Of a stretch of 25,438 nucleotides of DNA, positions 1 to 4,919 are shown in pieces. Numbering within the stretch: position 1 is the stretch's first letter; each line of letters starts with the position of its first letter. The notes under the pieces are model-generated. The model had not been told where the DNA came from. It worked only from the letters and a program-made list of their open reading frames with translations, and searched no databases. Location: positions 1-25,438 of the IMG/VR virus record IMGVR_UViG_3300031524_000077; one strand, 5' to 3'. The position numbers and the translations under genes are program-made. The stretch comes from a virus.

Positions 1-56
1 TAAAGGTCTCAAAGCCCACTCCATGTGATTACGCTACTCCGCTAACTTTCCTAGAA

Positions 57-440
57 ATGGCTCAAAAGTTTTACGGAACGACTGATGTCAAAGAACTTCT
101 AAAAAAGACTTTCTCTCTTACGGAAATCGAGGCATACACCAAAGACCCAGAAAAGTACGGACTAAAGACCGATGGCTGGGGCAACTTATTCTTCGTCGAG
201 GAAAAGAATGGAGGTGTCTCCGTCGTCGGCATCGGTCGGGGCGACGACGGGCGGTGGAGTGTGCACGTCGGCGGGCTCGACCGCGATGATCGTTGGAGCA
301 TCGGGCATCGGTTCTTCTCTCGCAACTTGGACTCTCGGACTCTTGGAAACTCTGACACTTCCGACATAGAAAAACGAGTAAGTGATTTGGAAAAGTATGT
401 TGATAGACTTCGAGATGTATTTAGTAATATCACTGAATAA
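57..440 (+). CDS. Variable protein 1, DGR-type target (small, internal hypervariable segment)
   Basis: A 127-residue protein in three parts. Residues 1-58 are a conserved-looking head that includes DGWGNLFFV. Residues about 60-90 form a Trp/Gly/Asp/Arg/His-rich segment of the form W-x-V-x-V-x-x-L-D, then W-x-x-G-x-R-F-F-S-R-N. Residues about 100-127 are a charged, heptad-like tail that is probably a coiled coil. The middle segment is far more GC-rich than its surroundings, and most of its polar codons end in C or T. I recall small proteins of this pattern as common in CPR genomes and as targets of diversity-generating retroelements (DGRs); that recognition is from memory. The role is probably binding or display with changing specificity, but no partner is visible. 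No Shine-Dalgarno sequence precedes the ATG. The stop TAA is followed by one T and then the ATG of the next gene, so the two are probably translationally coupled. Confidence 0.7.
   Translation: MAQKFYGTTDVKELLKKTFSLTEIEAYTKDPEKYGLKTDGWGNLFFVEEKNGGVSVVGIGRGDDGRWSVHVGGLDRDDRWSIGHRFFSRNLDSRTLGNSDTSDIEKRVSDLEKYVDRLRDVFSNITE
234..326 (+). other. Putative DGR variable region 1
   Basis: In codons 237-311, 54 of 75 bases are G or C, and only 10 are A, in otherwise A-rich DNA. Sixteen of the 25 codons end in C or T and encode G, D, S, H, V, L, R or I. Most of these are residues expected when template AAC/AAT codons are randomised at their adenines. The interspersed W, V, L, G and R-F-F-S-R-N positions look fixed. 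The matching template repeat is not in the window, so the boundaries are approximate. Confidence 0.55.
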
Positions 441-441
441 T

Positions 442-1026
442 ATGAAAACAAAAACCAATTCAATTACCACACTCGGTCTTACAGGTTCGGAATGGATTAC
501 CCGTCTTGAAAAGAAATACAAACTTTCCGATTACGCAAAACAAGTCCTTAATTCTCCCAGTTTCAAACTCACGAAAAAATCATACGATATTGTCATCTTC
601 ACCATCAAAGACATCGGAGACAAGTTGTACTACACCACCAAAGAAATAGAAGACTACGCTTTCTCAAAGGGATATGAAAGACTGCCTGTGGACGCCGCCT
701 GTGTCATCAGAGAGAAGTTTACGGATAAAGACATTGAGAAACTTGGATTGTGGTATATCGTTACGATGCACGAATCCATCGAGGCCTATGGCGGCCCGCA
801 CTTCCTCCGTGCCGATCGGGACGGCGGTGGCGGGTGGCTCCGCACGCCTTGGGCTTACCCTGGCAGCTTTTGGTATGACTTCGGGGCGTTTGCCTGGTCT
901 CTCCCGCAAGGTACTAAGTCCTTGAAATTGAGCACTAAAGCACTTGGAACCTTAGACCTTTCCAAAATCTCGGTAGAAATCAAAATCGGCAAAGATACTT
1001 TTACAGGTAATTTGAAAAGGAGATGA
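442..1026 (+). CDS. Variable protein 2, DGR-type target
   Basis: A 194-residue protein that begins at the ATG one base after the stop of the preceding gene; an upstream in-frame ATG at 382 would overlap that gene by 59 bases and is not needed. Residues 1-110 are Lys-rich and look soluble. A motif LGLWYIVTMHE is followed by a hypervariable segment (residues about 114-153) rich in G, W, P, R, Y and A, and ending in AWSLPQ. The tail, about 40 residues, has a beta-rich look (LSKISVEIKIG). The segment resembles CPR DGR-target proteins I recall with W-x-x-x-P-x-x-x-W spacing, but its family differs from that of variable protein 1, so a separate template would be expected. Its stop TGA overlaps the next ATG (ATGA), which suggests an operon. 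Confidence 0.7.
   Translation: MKTKTNSITTLGLTGSEWITRLEKKYKLSDYAKQVLNSPSFKLTKKSYDIVIFTIKDIGDKLYYTTKEIEDYAFSKGYERLPVDAACVIREKFTDKDIEKLGLWYIVTMHESIEAYGGPHFLRADRDGGGGWLRTPWAYPGSFWYDFGAFAWSLPQGTKSLKLSTKALGTLDLSKISVEIKIGKDTFTGNLKRR
781..906 (+). other. Putative DGR variable region 2
   Basis: In codons 784-897, 78 of 114 bases are G or C, against an AT-rich background. Tyr, Gly, His, Phe, Leu, Arg, Ala, Asp, Pro and Ser codons ending in C or T alternate with fixed-looking Trp, Gly and Pro codons, and the stretch ends in a conserved-looking segment coding AWSLPQ. This is the expected trace of adenine mutagenesis of AAC/AAT codons copied from a template repeat. No template or reverse transcriptase is in the window. 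Confidence 0.5.
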
Positions 1027-1190
1027 CATTTCACCTACATAGTTTTGTTCAGTGTGTATATCTCATTGCATTCTCTTATATCTTTTTAGAAGAAGGCAAA
1101 TGGAGTGCTTGGAGATATATATCAGTATTATTTATTGCGATTTCTTTTTTGACTTTAAGAGTAAGAAATGAGAGCATACAACCAATATAA
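1023..1190 (+). CDS. Small membrane protein following the variable genes
   Basis: A 55-residue open frame whose ATG overlaps the TGA of variable protein 2 (ATGA at 1023-1026). It has two hydrophobic stretches, residues about 7-22 and 32-45, separated by a short charged turn (EEGK), and a basic, polar C-terminus. Two short membrane segments in a hairpin are likely. The stop-start overlap with a real gene supports translation. Function is unknown; from its position it could be a membrane anchor or an accessory factor for the variable proteins, which is inference. It overlaps the next small gene by 23 bases. Confidence 0.45.
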   Translation: MTFHLHSFVQCVYLIAFSYIFLEEGKWSAWRYISVLFIAISFLTLRVRNESIQPI

Positions 1191-1338
1191 AACAATAAAG
1201 TGTAAAACTTGTGGGAAAGACATTCAAAGAATGAACGACCACAAAAAGGCAAGATGTATGGACTGTAAGTTAAAGAAACAAAGAGAATATCAGAAACTTT
1301 ACAAGACAAAAACAATCAAAAGTAGTATAATTATATAG
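1168..1338 (+). CDS. Small zinc-knuckle (CxxC...CxxC) protein
   Basis: A 56-residue, strongly basic protein with two Cys pairs, C12-x2-C15 and C30-x2-C33 (KCKTCGK and CMDCK). The spacing fits a single four-cysteine zinc ribbon. A Lys/Gln/Tyr-rich helix follows. Such proteins usually bind nucleic acid or act as small phage regulators; no specific family is recognised. It starts inside the 3' end of the small membrane gene, and upstream there is only a weak purine stretch (aagaa). The conserved Cys spacing is the main reason to accept it as real. Confidence 0.5.
   Translation: MRAYNQYKTIKCKTCGKDIQRMNDHKKARCMDCKLKKQREYQKLYKTKTIKSSIII
1303..1331 (+). promoter_or_regulatory. Candidate sigma70-type promoter for the 1354-1813 gene pair
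   Basis: A perfect TATAAT (1326-1331) lies 17 bases after AAGACA (1303-1308), which matches the TTGACA consensus at 4 of 6 positions. Transcription would start near 1338, leaving a leader of about 15 bases that contains the GGAGG ribosome site at 1341-1345. The element overlaps the end of the zinc-knuckle gene. Confidence 0.45.
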
Positions 1339-1353
1339 AAGGAGGTCTTTGAT

Positions 1354-1608
1354 ATGAAACATCCAAATCTAGTCTATATGGCTTGCGCAAAGACTCGTAT
1401 CACAATCCCCCGATTGATTTACGAATCTTTTGTTTATCAAGAACGTATGACTAGCACGCGGAGACTCTACAATCTCCATCAGCTTTTCATACACGGTTGT
1501 TACGATGACGTTCCTCAATTCATCGAGGACTACGCCTTAAACCTATTAGCAAAAGGAGGACACTATGAACTACCGCAGGGAAATCCGAAAACTACGGAGG
1601 CGAGATAA
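1354..1608 (+). CDS. Small protein of unknown function
   Basis: An 84-residue protein with an excellent ribosome binding site (GGAGGT, eight bases before the ATG). That is notable because the minus-strand late genes mostly lack such sites. It is mixed in character, with several aromatic residues and a probably helical middle (RLYNLHQLFIHG). I recognise no domain. It overlaps the start of the next gene by 44 bases in another frame, so the last 15 residues may be constrained by the overlap. The shared promoter and overlap suggest co-expression with the HNH-like protein downstream. Confidence 0.6.
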   Translation: MKHPNLVYMACAKTRITIPRLIYESFVYQERMTSTRRLYNLHQLFIHGCYDDVPQFIEDYALNLLAKGGHYELPQGNPKTTEAR

Positions 1609-1813
1609 AATCTCCTATGCGAGACATCATCGCCTCCCCAGAAGTCGTGGCGGGTCAAACGATGAGAGTAACATCTCAATCGTTCCTCGTCATTTACACC
1701 AAGCGTGGCACACACTATTCGCTAACCATAGCCCAGAGGTCATCTGCGCTATCATCAACGAAAGGTGGATTCCGCATAACGTGGAGTTTCTTTGTCAGAC
1801 AAGGGCGCGATAA
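1565..1813 (+). CDS. Small HNH-nuclease-like protein
   Basis: An 82-residue protein with a strong ribosome site (AGGAGG) just ahead of the ATG. A basic N-terminus leads into RHHRLPRSRGGSND, then NISIVPRHLHQAWH. The His-His pair, the central Asn (NIS) and the final His match the HNH/beta-beta-alpha-metal core, and there are no zinc-binding cysteines. A tail containing INERWIP follows. I recall this compact form as common in CPR and phage genomes. Possible roles are DNA nicking or cleavage, or a DNA-binding protein derived from a nuclease; activity cannot be judged. It is the last gene of the plus-strand block, and its stop lies inside the terminator stem. Confidence 0.7.
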   Translation: MNYRREIRKLRRRDKISYARHHRLPRSRGGSNDESNISIVPRHLHQAWHTLFANHSPEVICAIINERWIPHNVEFLCQTRAR

Positions 1814-1826
1814 GCACCCTTTTTTA
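1801..1826 (+). terminator. Rho-independent terminator of the plus-strand block
   Basis: AAGGGCGC (1801-1808) pairs with GCACCCTT (1814-1821) with one C-A mismatch and a five-base loop, followed by a run of T (1820-1825). The HNH-like gene ends inside it. Confidence 0.75.
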
Positions 1827-1830
1827 TACA

Positions 1831-1861
1831 CAAAACCGCCCATTTATCGACCATAGGCGGT
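1831..1861 (-). terminator. Terminator of the endolysin transcript
   Basis: Read on the minus strand, ACCGCC (1861-1856) pairs with GGCGGT (1840-1835) and is followed by TTT. It faces the plus-strand terminator, so the two blocks converge here. Between it and the endolysin stop is a second hairpin (1875-1908), with arms GTAGTT/AACTAC and an inner CGCA/TGCG stem but no T run. Confidence 0.6.
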
Positions 1862-1911
1862 CTTGGTAAGGATAGTAGTTCGCAGTTTTGATGCGAAGTC
1901 GAAACTACCTG

Positions 1912-2380
1912 CTAACCGCTATCGGCTAGCACTTCGTTTTTCCATAGAACTTTGCTTGCTTCCCAATTAGAAATACCACCGTCTTTAATTACTTTTAATG
2001 CACAAATAGTAGAAGTATGTGGGTCGTTCTTTTCACTCATAGAATCGGCTACTTTGTATAAATCAATGCAATAATACTTAAATGAACCGTTGAGCCACTC
2101 CCAGAGTCCTGATGCACTAGACGAGGCGTTTTGAGCGTTTGGGTTGAAATTAGACTCGGCTTGAACTATCGAAAGGGCTAATTGAACAGGAACTCCCTCG
2201 CTTTGAGCTTCGGAGTTGATAAAATCTACGATTCGTTCCTTTGAAATATCGTAGTCTAAACGCCCTTCATGAACGATAGGGGTGGTGGTCGGAGCGTTAT
2301 AGGTTATGGTTTGGGACAGAGCTTGAACAAGGGATTCTAGTAAAATATTTTTAAAGTTATGCTTTCTTTGAGTCTCTCAT
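1912..2380 (-). CDS. Lytic transglycosylase (SLT fold), probable endolysin, with a frameshifted 5' end
   Basis: The frame from 2361 to the TAG at 1912 codes 149 residues and is free of stops but has no ATG, GTG or TTG near its beginning. It contains VQLALSIVQAESNFNP, then ASGLWEWLNGSF. This is the catalytic-Glu motif of SLT/goose-type transglycosylases (E-S-x-F-x-P, Glu codon at 2155-2157) followed by the G-L-W/M-Q-like helix. Such enzymes cut the glycan backbone of peptidoglycan. An ATG at 2378-2380 opens MRDSKK and then hits TAA in the other frame; skipping one base near 2362, in a purine-rich run, joins it to HNFKNILLESL, a plausible N-terminus. A sequencing error, a real lesion or recoding could each explain this. 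It lies beside the holin-like gene but has its own upstream region. The SLT call is confident; the start is not. Confidence 0.8.
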
Positions 2381-2430
2381 TCTACTGCGAAGCTCGACGA
2401 GAGTTTCCGTAGCGTTGCTGTTTCAGTATG

Positions 2431-2734
2431 AAAAGATAGACAGGATTCTGAACGTGCCAACGCGTTTGTAAATTGGAGGACATCTACGTTCAGAGTTCTA
2501 TCTACCTTTTGTAATTCTCTAAAGCAGGTCTATGAAGCTTTCACACTTCGCCCCAGTTTTATCTGATAGCTAACAGTAGTGAACACATTATCCTTTTGAC
2601 CGCATAGTTTCCTTAAGGAGTAGGGCAAAAAGCCCACTATTATCGGTCAGTCAAAAGACTTGTATATTTATCAGGCGACCACGCCCTAAGACGTCTTTCC
2701 GTCAGTCATCATAGACTTGATTTAGAGAACTACA
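2431..2734 (-). ncRNA. Candidate structured RNA with its own promoter, upstream of the endolysin
   Basis: This stretch holds no convincing gene but many nested complementary segments on the minus strand. UGUAGUUCUCUAAA (2734-2721) pairs with UUUAGAGAAUUACA (2523-2510): 14 pairs, one of them G-U. After a 4x4 internal loop, GUCUAUGA (2716-2709) pairs with UCAUAGAC (2535-2528). Inside, CUUUUGAC (2657-2650) pairs with GUCAAAAG (2600-2593) and encloses a GGGC-UUUUU-GCCC hairpin. A separate hairpin follows: GAUAGA (2502-2497) with UCUAUC (2440-2435), and UCUGAACGU (2494-2486) with ACGUUCAGA (2455-2447), then UUUU. The predicted transcription start (about 2734) coincides with the first base of the closing helix. 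It may be a free RNA or a very structured leader of the endolysin mRNA. I could not match it to a known family. Confidence 0.55.
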
Positions 2735-2740
2735 GGTTTA

Positions 2741-2768
2741 ATGGTATCAAAAAATAGTTATTTGTCAA
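2741..2768 (-). promoter_or_regulatory. Promoter for the structured RNA and endolysin
   Basis: On the minus strand a perfect TTGACA (2768-2763) is followed after 16 bases by TACCAT (2746-2741), which matches the -10 consensus at four positions. The start predicted about seven bases on falls at the 5' end of the long closing helix. It lies immediately after the terminator of the late block, as expected for an independent transcription unit. Confidence 0.55.
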
Positions 2769-2782
2769 ATGATAAGTTAAAC

Positions 2783-2832
2783 AAAAAACCGCTTTAAGAA
2801 GCTATAAAAATAGGTTTGTCTTCTAAGCGGTT
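2783..2832 (-). terminator. Strong terminator after the holin-like gene
   Basis: Read on the minus strand, AACCGCTT and AGAAG (2832-2820) pair with CTTCT and AAGCGGTT (2801-2787), with a two-base bulge, an 18-base loop and a following run of six T (2788-2783). It closes the late block. In the 80 bases up to the holin stop there is also a GGCG/CGCC hairpin and a 9-base direct repeat, GATATATAC, at 2895-2903 and 2906-2914. Confidence 0.8.
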
Positions 2833-2915
2833 CAGTATTTCTATTCCGTCTATATTTCAGGCGGTTCTGCCTCGCCGTATACTCGGTGGAGGAAGATATA
2901 TACCAGATATATACG

Positions 2916-3122
2916 TTAGATTCCCTTTACGCCAGCAACTTTTGCGAGTGCCTTATGTGCTACATATTGTCTGTAAACACCATAAAGAACGACTATTGCT
3001 GAAGCAACTGTTACAACGCTTTGAGTGGTGATACCTAAAAACGGAGCATAGTTGTTTATAAGACCGACAACGAAAGCGATTACCGCAGTATACGAACCCG
3101 ACGCATCAAAAACTGGAGTCAT
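2916..3122 (-). CDS. Holin-like small membrane protein
   Basis: A 68-residue protein with two hydrophobic segments, residues about 12-31 and 34-53, separated by a short polar turn and followed by a basic tail (RQYVAHKALAKV). This matches the general build of two-segment phage holins, which form inner-membrane holes and release the endolysin. It is the last gene of the late block, with a consensus promoter of its own upstream and a strong terminator and the endolysin gene downstream, which supports a lysis role. Sequence alone cannot separate a holin from another small membrane protein. The ATG is preceded by an A/T-rich leader without a Shine-Dalgarno site. Confidence 0.6.
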   Translation of the reverse strand: MTPVFDASGSYTAVIAFVVGLINNYAPFLGITTQSVVTVASAIVVLYGVYRQYVAHKALAKVAGVKGI

Positions 3123-3153
3123 ATTTTTAAAAAATTATTTAATAACGTATTTA

Positions 3154-3180
3154 ATTATACGCTTTCTATTGAATTGTCAA
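3154..3180 (-). promoter_or_regulatory. Consensus promoter for the holin-like gene
   Basis: TTGACA (3180-3175) and TATAAT (3159-3154) are both perfect, but the spacer is only 15 bases. The predicted start near 3147 gives a leader of about 25 bases. The remaining sequence between the peptidase-like gene and the holin (3181-3256) shows no further gene. Confidence 0.65.
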
Positions 3181-3256
3181 GAGTAGATATTAACTTTTTA
3201 CTATGACAGGACTTTCTAGTAAATTAAGTCTTCCACTACACCACAAAGTAAACATC

Positions 3257-4171
3257 TTAATTTATTATCTTTAACCATTTTAACAGGTTTATAAACTGTT
3301 GAACTACGGTAAGGGAAACTTGTTCCTGTCCTATAGTCTGTTGAGGAACTACTGAAACTACAGATAGAATTACCTGCGAAATCCAATAATCTGCCGAGAG
3401 GACTTTAGTAAACGGGTCATAATTATCTCCTATGAAAAAAGGAAAAGGATTTGTGCTTGCGTCAATAAACTCTATGTCTACGCAGTGTTGAAGTTGTTTT
3501 CCGCCATCCCAAGTGACCTGTCCACTATTCCATATGTATACGTTTTCTGGAATTGGAACACCGATAATAAGGGGTGCTTGTTTTTGAGCTTCCATAAGAA
3601 CGGACACCAAAGTATTTCCATCTCCGTTATTTATCCACTCGTTAGCGAGAGAGATATATTTCAAAGATTGAAGTCCGAGTGTAATCATTTGAGGAGTGAT
3701 ACGGTTTTGAGAGTAGTAAGCAGAGTCTTGTTCCTCTTGTGAGTTATATATTTGGCTTTCTTCTAAAGTCATTTCAAGCATTGGTCTAGGTATGACACCT
3801 TGAGTTCTTACCGATTCGACTAGATTCCACGGATTATTTCCATTTATAGTTGTGCCGTCTAAAATAGCGTTAAACTCATCAGAGAAAGAGAAGTTACCTG
3901 AAGCATCGAAGTAGTTGTTCGTAGTAAAGAAGTTTAATGCGTCTGGTGAAAACTTACCAAGACTTTTAAGCCAGTTACATTGAGCTTCGAGAGCTTTTAT
4001 AGGAGAGAGTTCTGAACATTCGTCAGTGTCAAATTTAAGCATCTGTTTCGTATGGTCGGTCTGAAAAGGTCGCCAATCTCCATTAGCAATATTTACTACA
4101 TAAGGAATTACGCCTTTAACGTAGTCTGACGGACTTTTTACGAATACAGGTTTGTTGCGAAAGGTGTTCAT
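3257..4171 (-). CDS. Papain-like cysteine peptidase-like phage protein
   Basis: A 304-residue protein; the ATG at 4171 lies one base after the preceding stop, whereas a GTG at 4216 would overlap that gene. A segment KFDTDECSELSPIKALEAQ places Cys52 at the start of a helix. Later come LQHCVDIEFI (His229) and FFIGDNYDPFTK (Asp249/Asn250). Cys, then His, then Asn/Asp is the order of C1 (papain-fold) peptidases. The pattern resembles phage structural-module proteins I recall with a 'FDT.aCvsfS' and '.DSYDPF' signature. The substrate is unknown: it could be host wall cross-links or a phage protein. The C-terminal 40 residues (VILSVVSVVPQQ onward) are hydrophobic to amphipathic and may contact a membrane. 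Its place next to membrane and lysis genes is compatible with host entry or exit. Confidence 0.5.
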   Translation of the reverse strand: MNTFRNKPVFVKSPSDYVKGVIPYVVNIANGDWRPFQTDHTKQMLKFDTDECSELSPIKALEAQCNWLKSLGKFSPDALNFFTTNNYFDASGNFSFSDEFNAILDGTTINGNNPWNLVESVRTQGVIPRPMLEMTLEESQIYNSQEEQDSAYYSQNRITPQMITLGLQSLKYISLANEWINNGDGNTLVSVLMEAQKQAPLIIGVPIPENVYIWNSGQVTWDGGKQLQHCVDIEFIDASTNPFPFFIGDNYDPFTKVLSADYWISQVILSVVSVVPQQTIGQEQVSLTVVQQFINLLKWLKIIN

Positions 4172-4172
4172 A

Positions 4173-4568
4173 TTAATGTGTCTTAAAATAAATTTGTAAC
4201 AGGGCTTCACCAACACCTATTATAATCATAATTGATGTCCCCCAAGTTAGTATTTTTGTAACAGAACTTTCTAATGCCCTTGTTCGTGATTCGTGGTCTG
4301 CTTGTATTCTAACGACCTCGCTGAATTGTGCTTGTGTTACCGAGGAATTGCTTTGTTTTTTCAAATCTGTAACGTCGGATTGAATTTGGTCTACTTTCGT
4401 ATCAAGTTTCGTGAGCAAGTCGTGGTCGCCAGAGCTCGGAGGAATAATAGGTGGAATAGCAGGGATAGCAGGGATAGCAGGAATTGGGGCAATCGCAGGA
4501 GTCATTCTCTCAACAATTAGAGCTAGTCTTTTTACCTGTTCTGCTAAATCTTTGTTACTGTTTGGCAT
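4173..4568 (-). CDS. Coiled-coil protein with C-terminal membrane anchor (XhlA-like build)
   Basis: A 131-residue protein in four parts: a charged N-terminal helix (1-22), a proline-rich linker with tandem AIP units (24-45), a long coiled coil (about 48-105) and one membrane segment (about 106-127) near the C-terminus. Coiled coil followed by a C-terminal membrane anchor is the build of XhlA/haemolysin-type phage lysis proteins, which act with holins; homology beyond that is not shown. It is linked by TAA-T-ATG junctions to the genes on both sides, so the three are probably translated together. Confidence 0.5.
   Translation of the reverse strand: MPNSNKDLAEQVKRLALIVERMTPAIAPIPAIPAIPAIPPIIPPSSGDHDLLTKLDTKVDQIQSDVTDLKKQSNSSVTQAQFSEVVRIQADHESRTRALESSVTKILTWGTSIMIIIGVGEALLQIYFKTH
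4453..4488 (-). repeat. Tandem 9-base repeat encoding AIP units
   Basis: Four consecutive 9-base units (plus-strand ggRatagca type, the last diverged) encode the proline-rich linker of the coiled-coil membrane protein. Slippage here could change the linker length. Confidence 0.7.
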
Positions 4569-4569
4569 A

Positions 4570-4914
4570 TTACGGTGTAGCTAAACTAGCTTGATAATCC
4601 ACATTGTTTGTAAATCCTGCCGCTGTTCCTACCGTGTATGTCGCAAAGTCAGTCCATCCTCCGACCGCGAGAAGTGTCGTAACCTGTGCCGTGAGAGTCG
4701 TTACGAGTCCTTGCGCCGTCGTGAGATTGTCTTGTATCGGAGCTATCCCTGCGGCGATTCCCGAAGCAATTGCAGTCGCATTTGCCGCTTGGTCGCTTTG
4801 ATAGCCGTTTTGAACTATGGCTAAAGCGTTCTGTTTGACGGCAATATCGTATTGGTCTTGTGCGATTGATTGAGTAATAGCGTCGATTGCTTGTGGATTG
4901 TTAAATGTTTGCAT
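4570..4914 (-). CDS. Small helical fibre-region protein, unknown
   Basis: A 114-residue protein rich in Ala, Gln, Thr and Ile. Residues 1-80 look like a long helix or coiled coil with a Gly/Ala interruption (ATAIASGIAAGIAPIQ). The last 30 residues (GGWTDFATYTVGTAAGFTN) look like beta structure. No family is recognised. It lies between the large fibre-like gene and the coiled-coil membrane protein with short gaps, so a trimeric fibre or accessory role is possible, as inference from build and place. Confidence 0.5.
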   Translation of the reverse strand: MQTFNNPQAIDAITQSIAQDQYDIAVKQNALAIVQNGYQSDQAANATAIASGIAAGIAPIQDNLTTAQGLVTTLTAQVTTLLAVGGWTDFATYTVGTAAGFTNNVDYQASLATP

Positions 4915-4919
4915 ATATT

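Noticed and set aside
2380-2640. Longer endolysin frame with TGA or TAG read through
   Set aside because: The frame upstream of 2361 is fairly open but contains TGA and TAG, and the strong base pairing explains the sequence better. TGA is used as a normal stop by other genes here (1024-1026, 8185-8187 and at 10263), so a TGA-recoded host is unlikely.
2380-2734. Group I or group II intron interrupting the endolysin gene
   Set aside because: A missing start plus structured RNA suggested it, but I find no convincing P7/P3 or domain V core, and the promoter start leaves no room for a first exon.
2434-2734. tmRNA, RNase P RNA or tRNA
   Set aside because: None of the conserved segments of these RNAs, no T-loop GTTCGA-type box and no CCA end were found.
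2816-3031. Plus-strand open frame of 71 codons across the terminator and holin gene
   Set aside because: It covers the terminator stem and is antisense to the holin-like gene; composition does not look like protein.
3181-3256. Terminator between the peptidase-like and holin genes
   Set aside because: A TTACTA/TAGTAA stem exists but is weak and followed by A rather than T on the minus strand.
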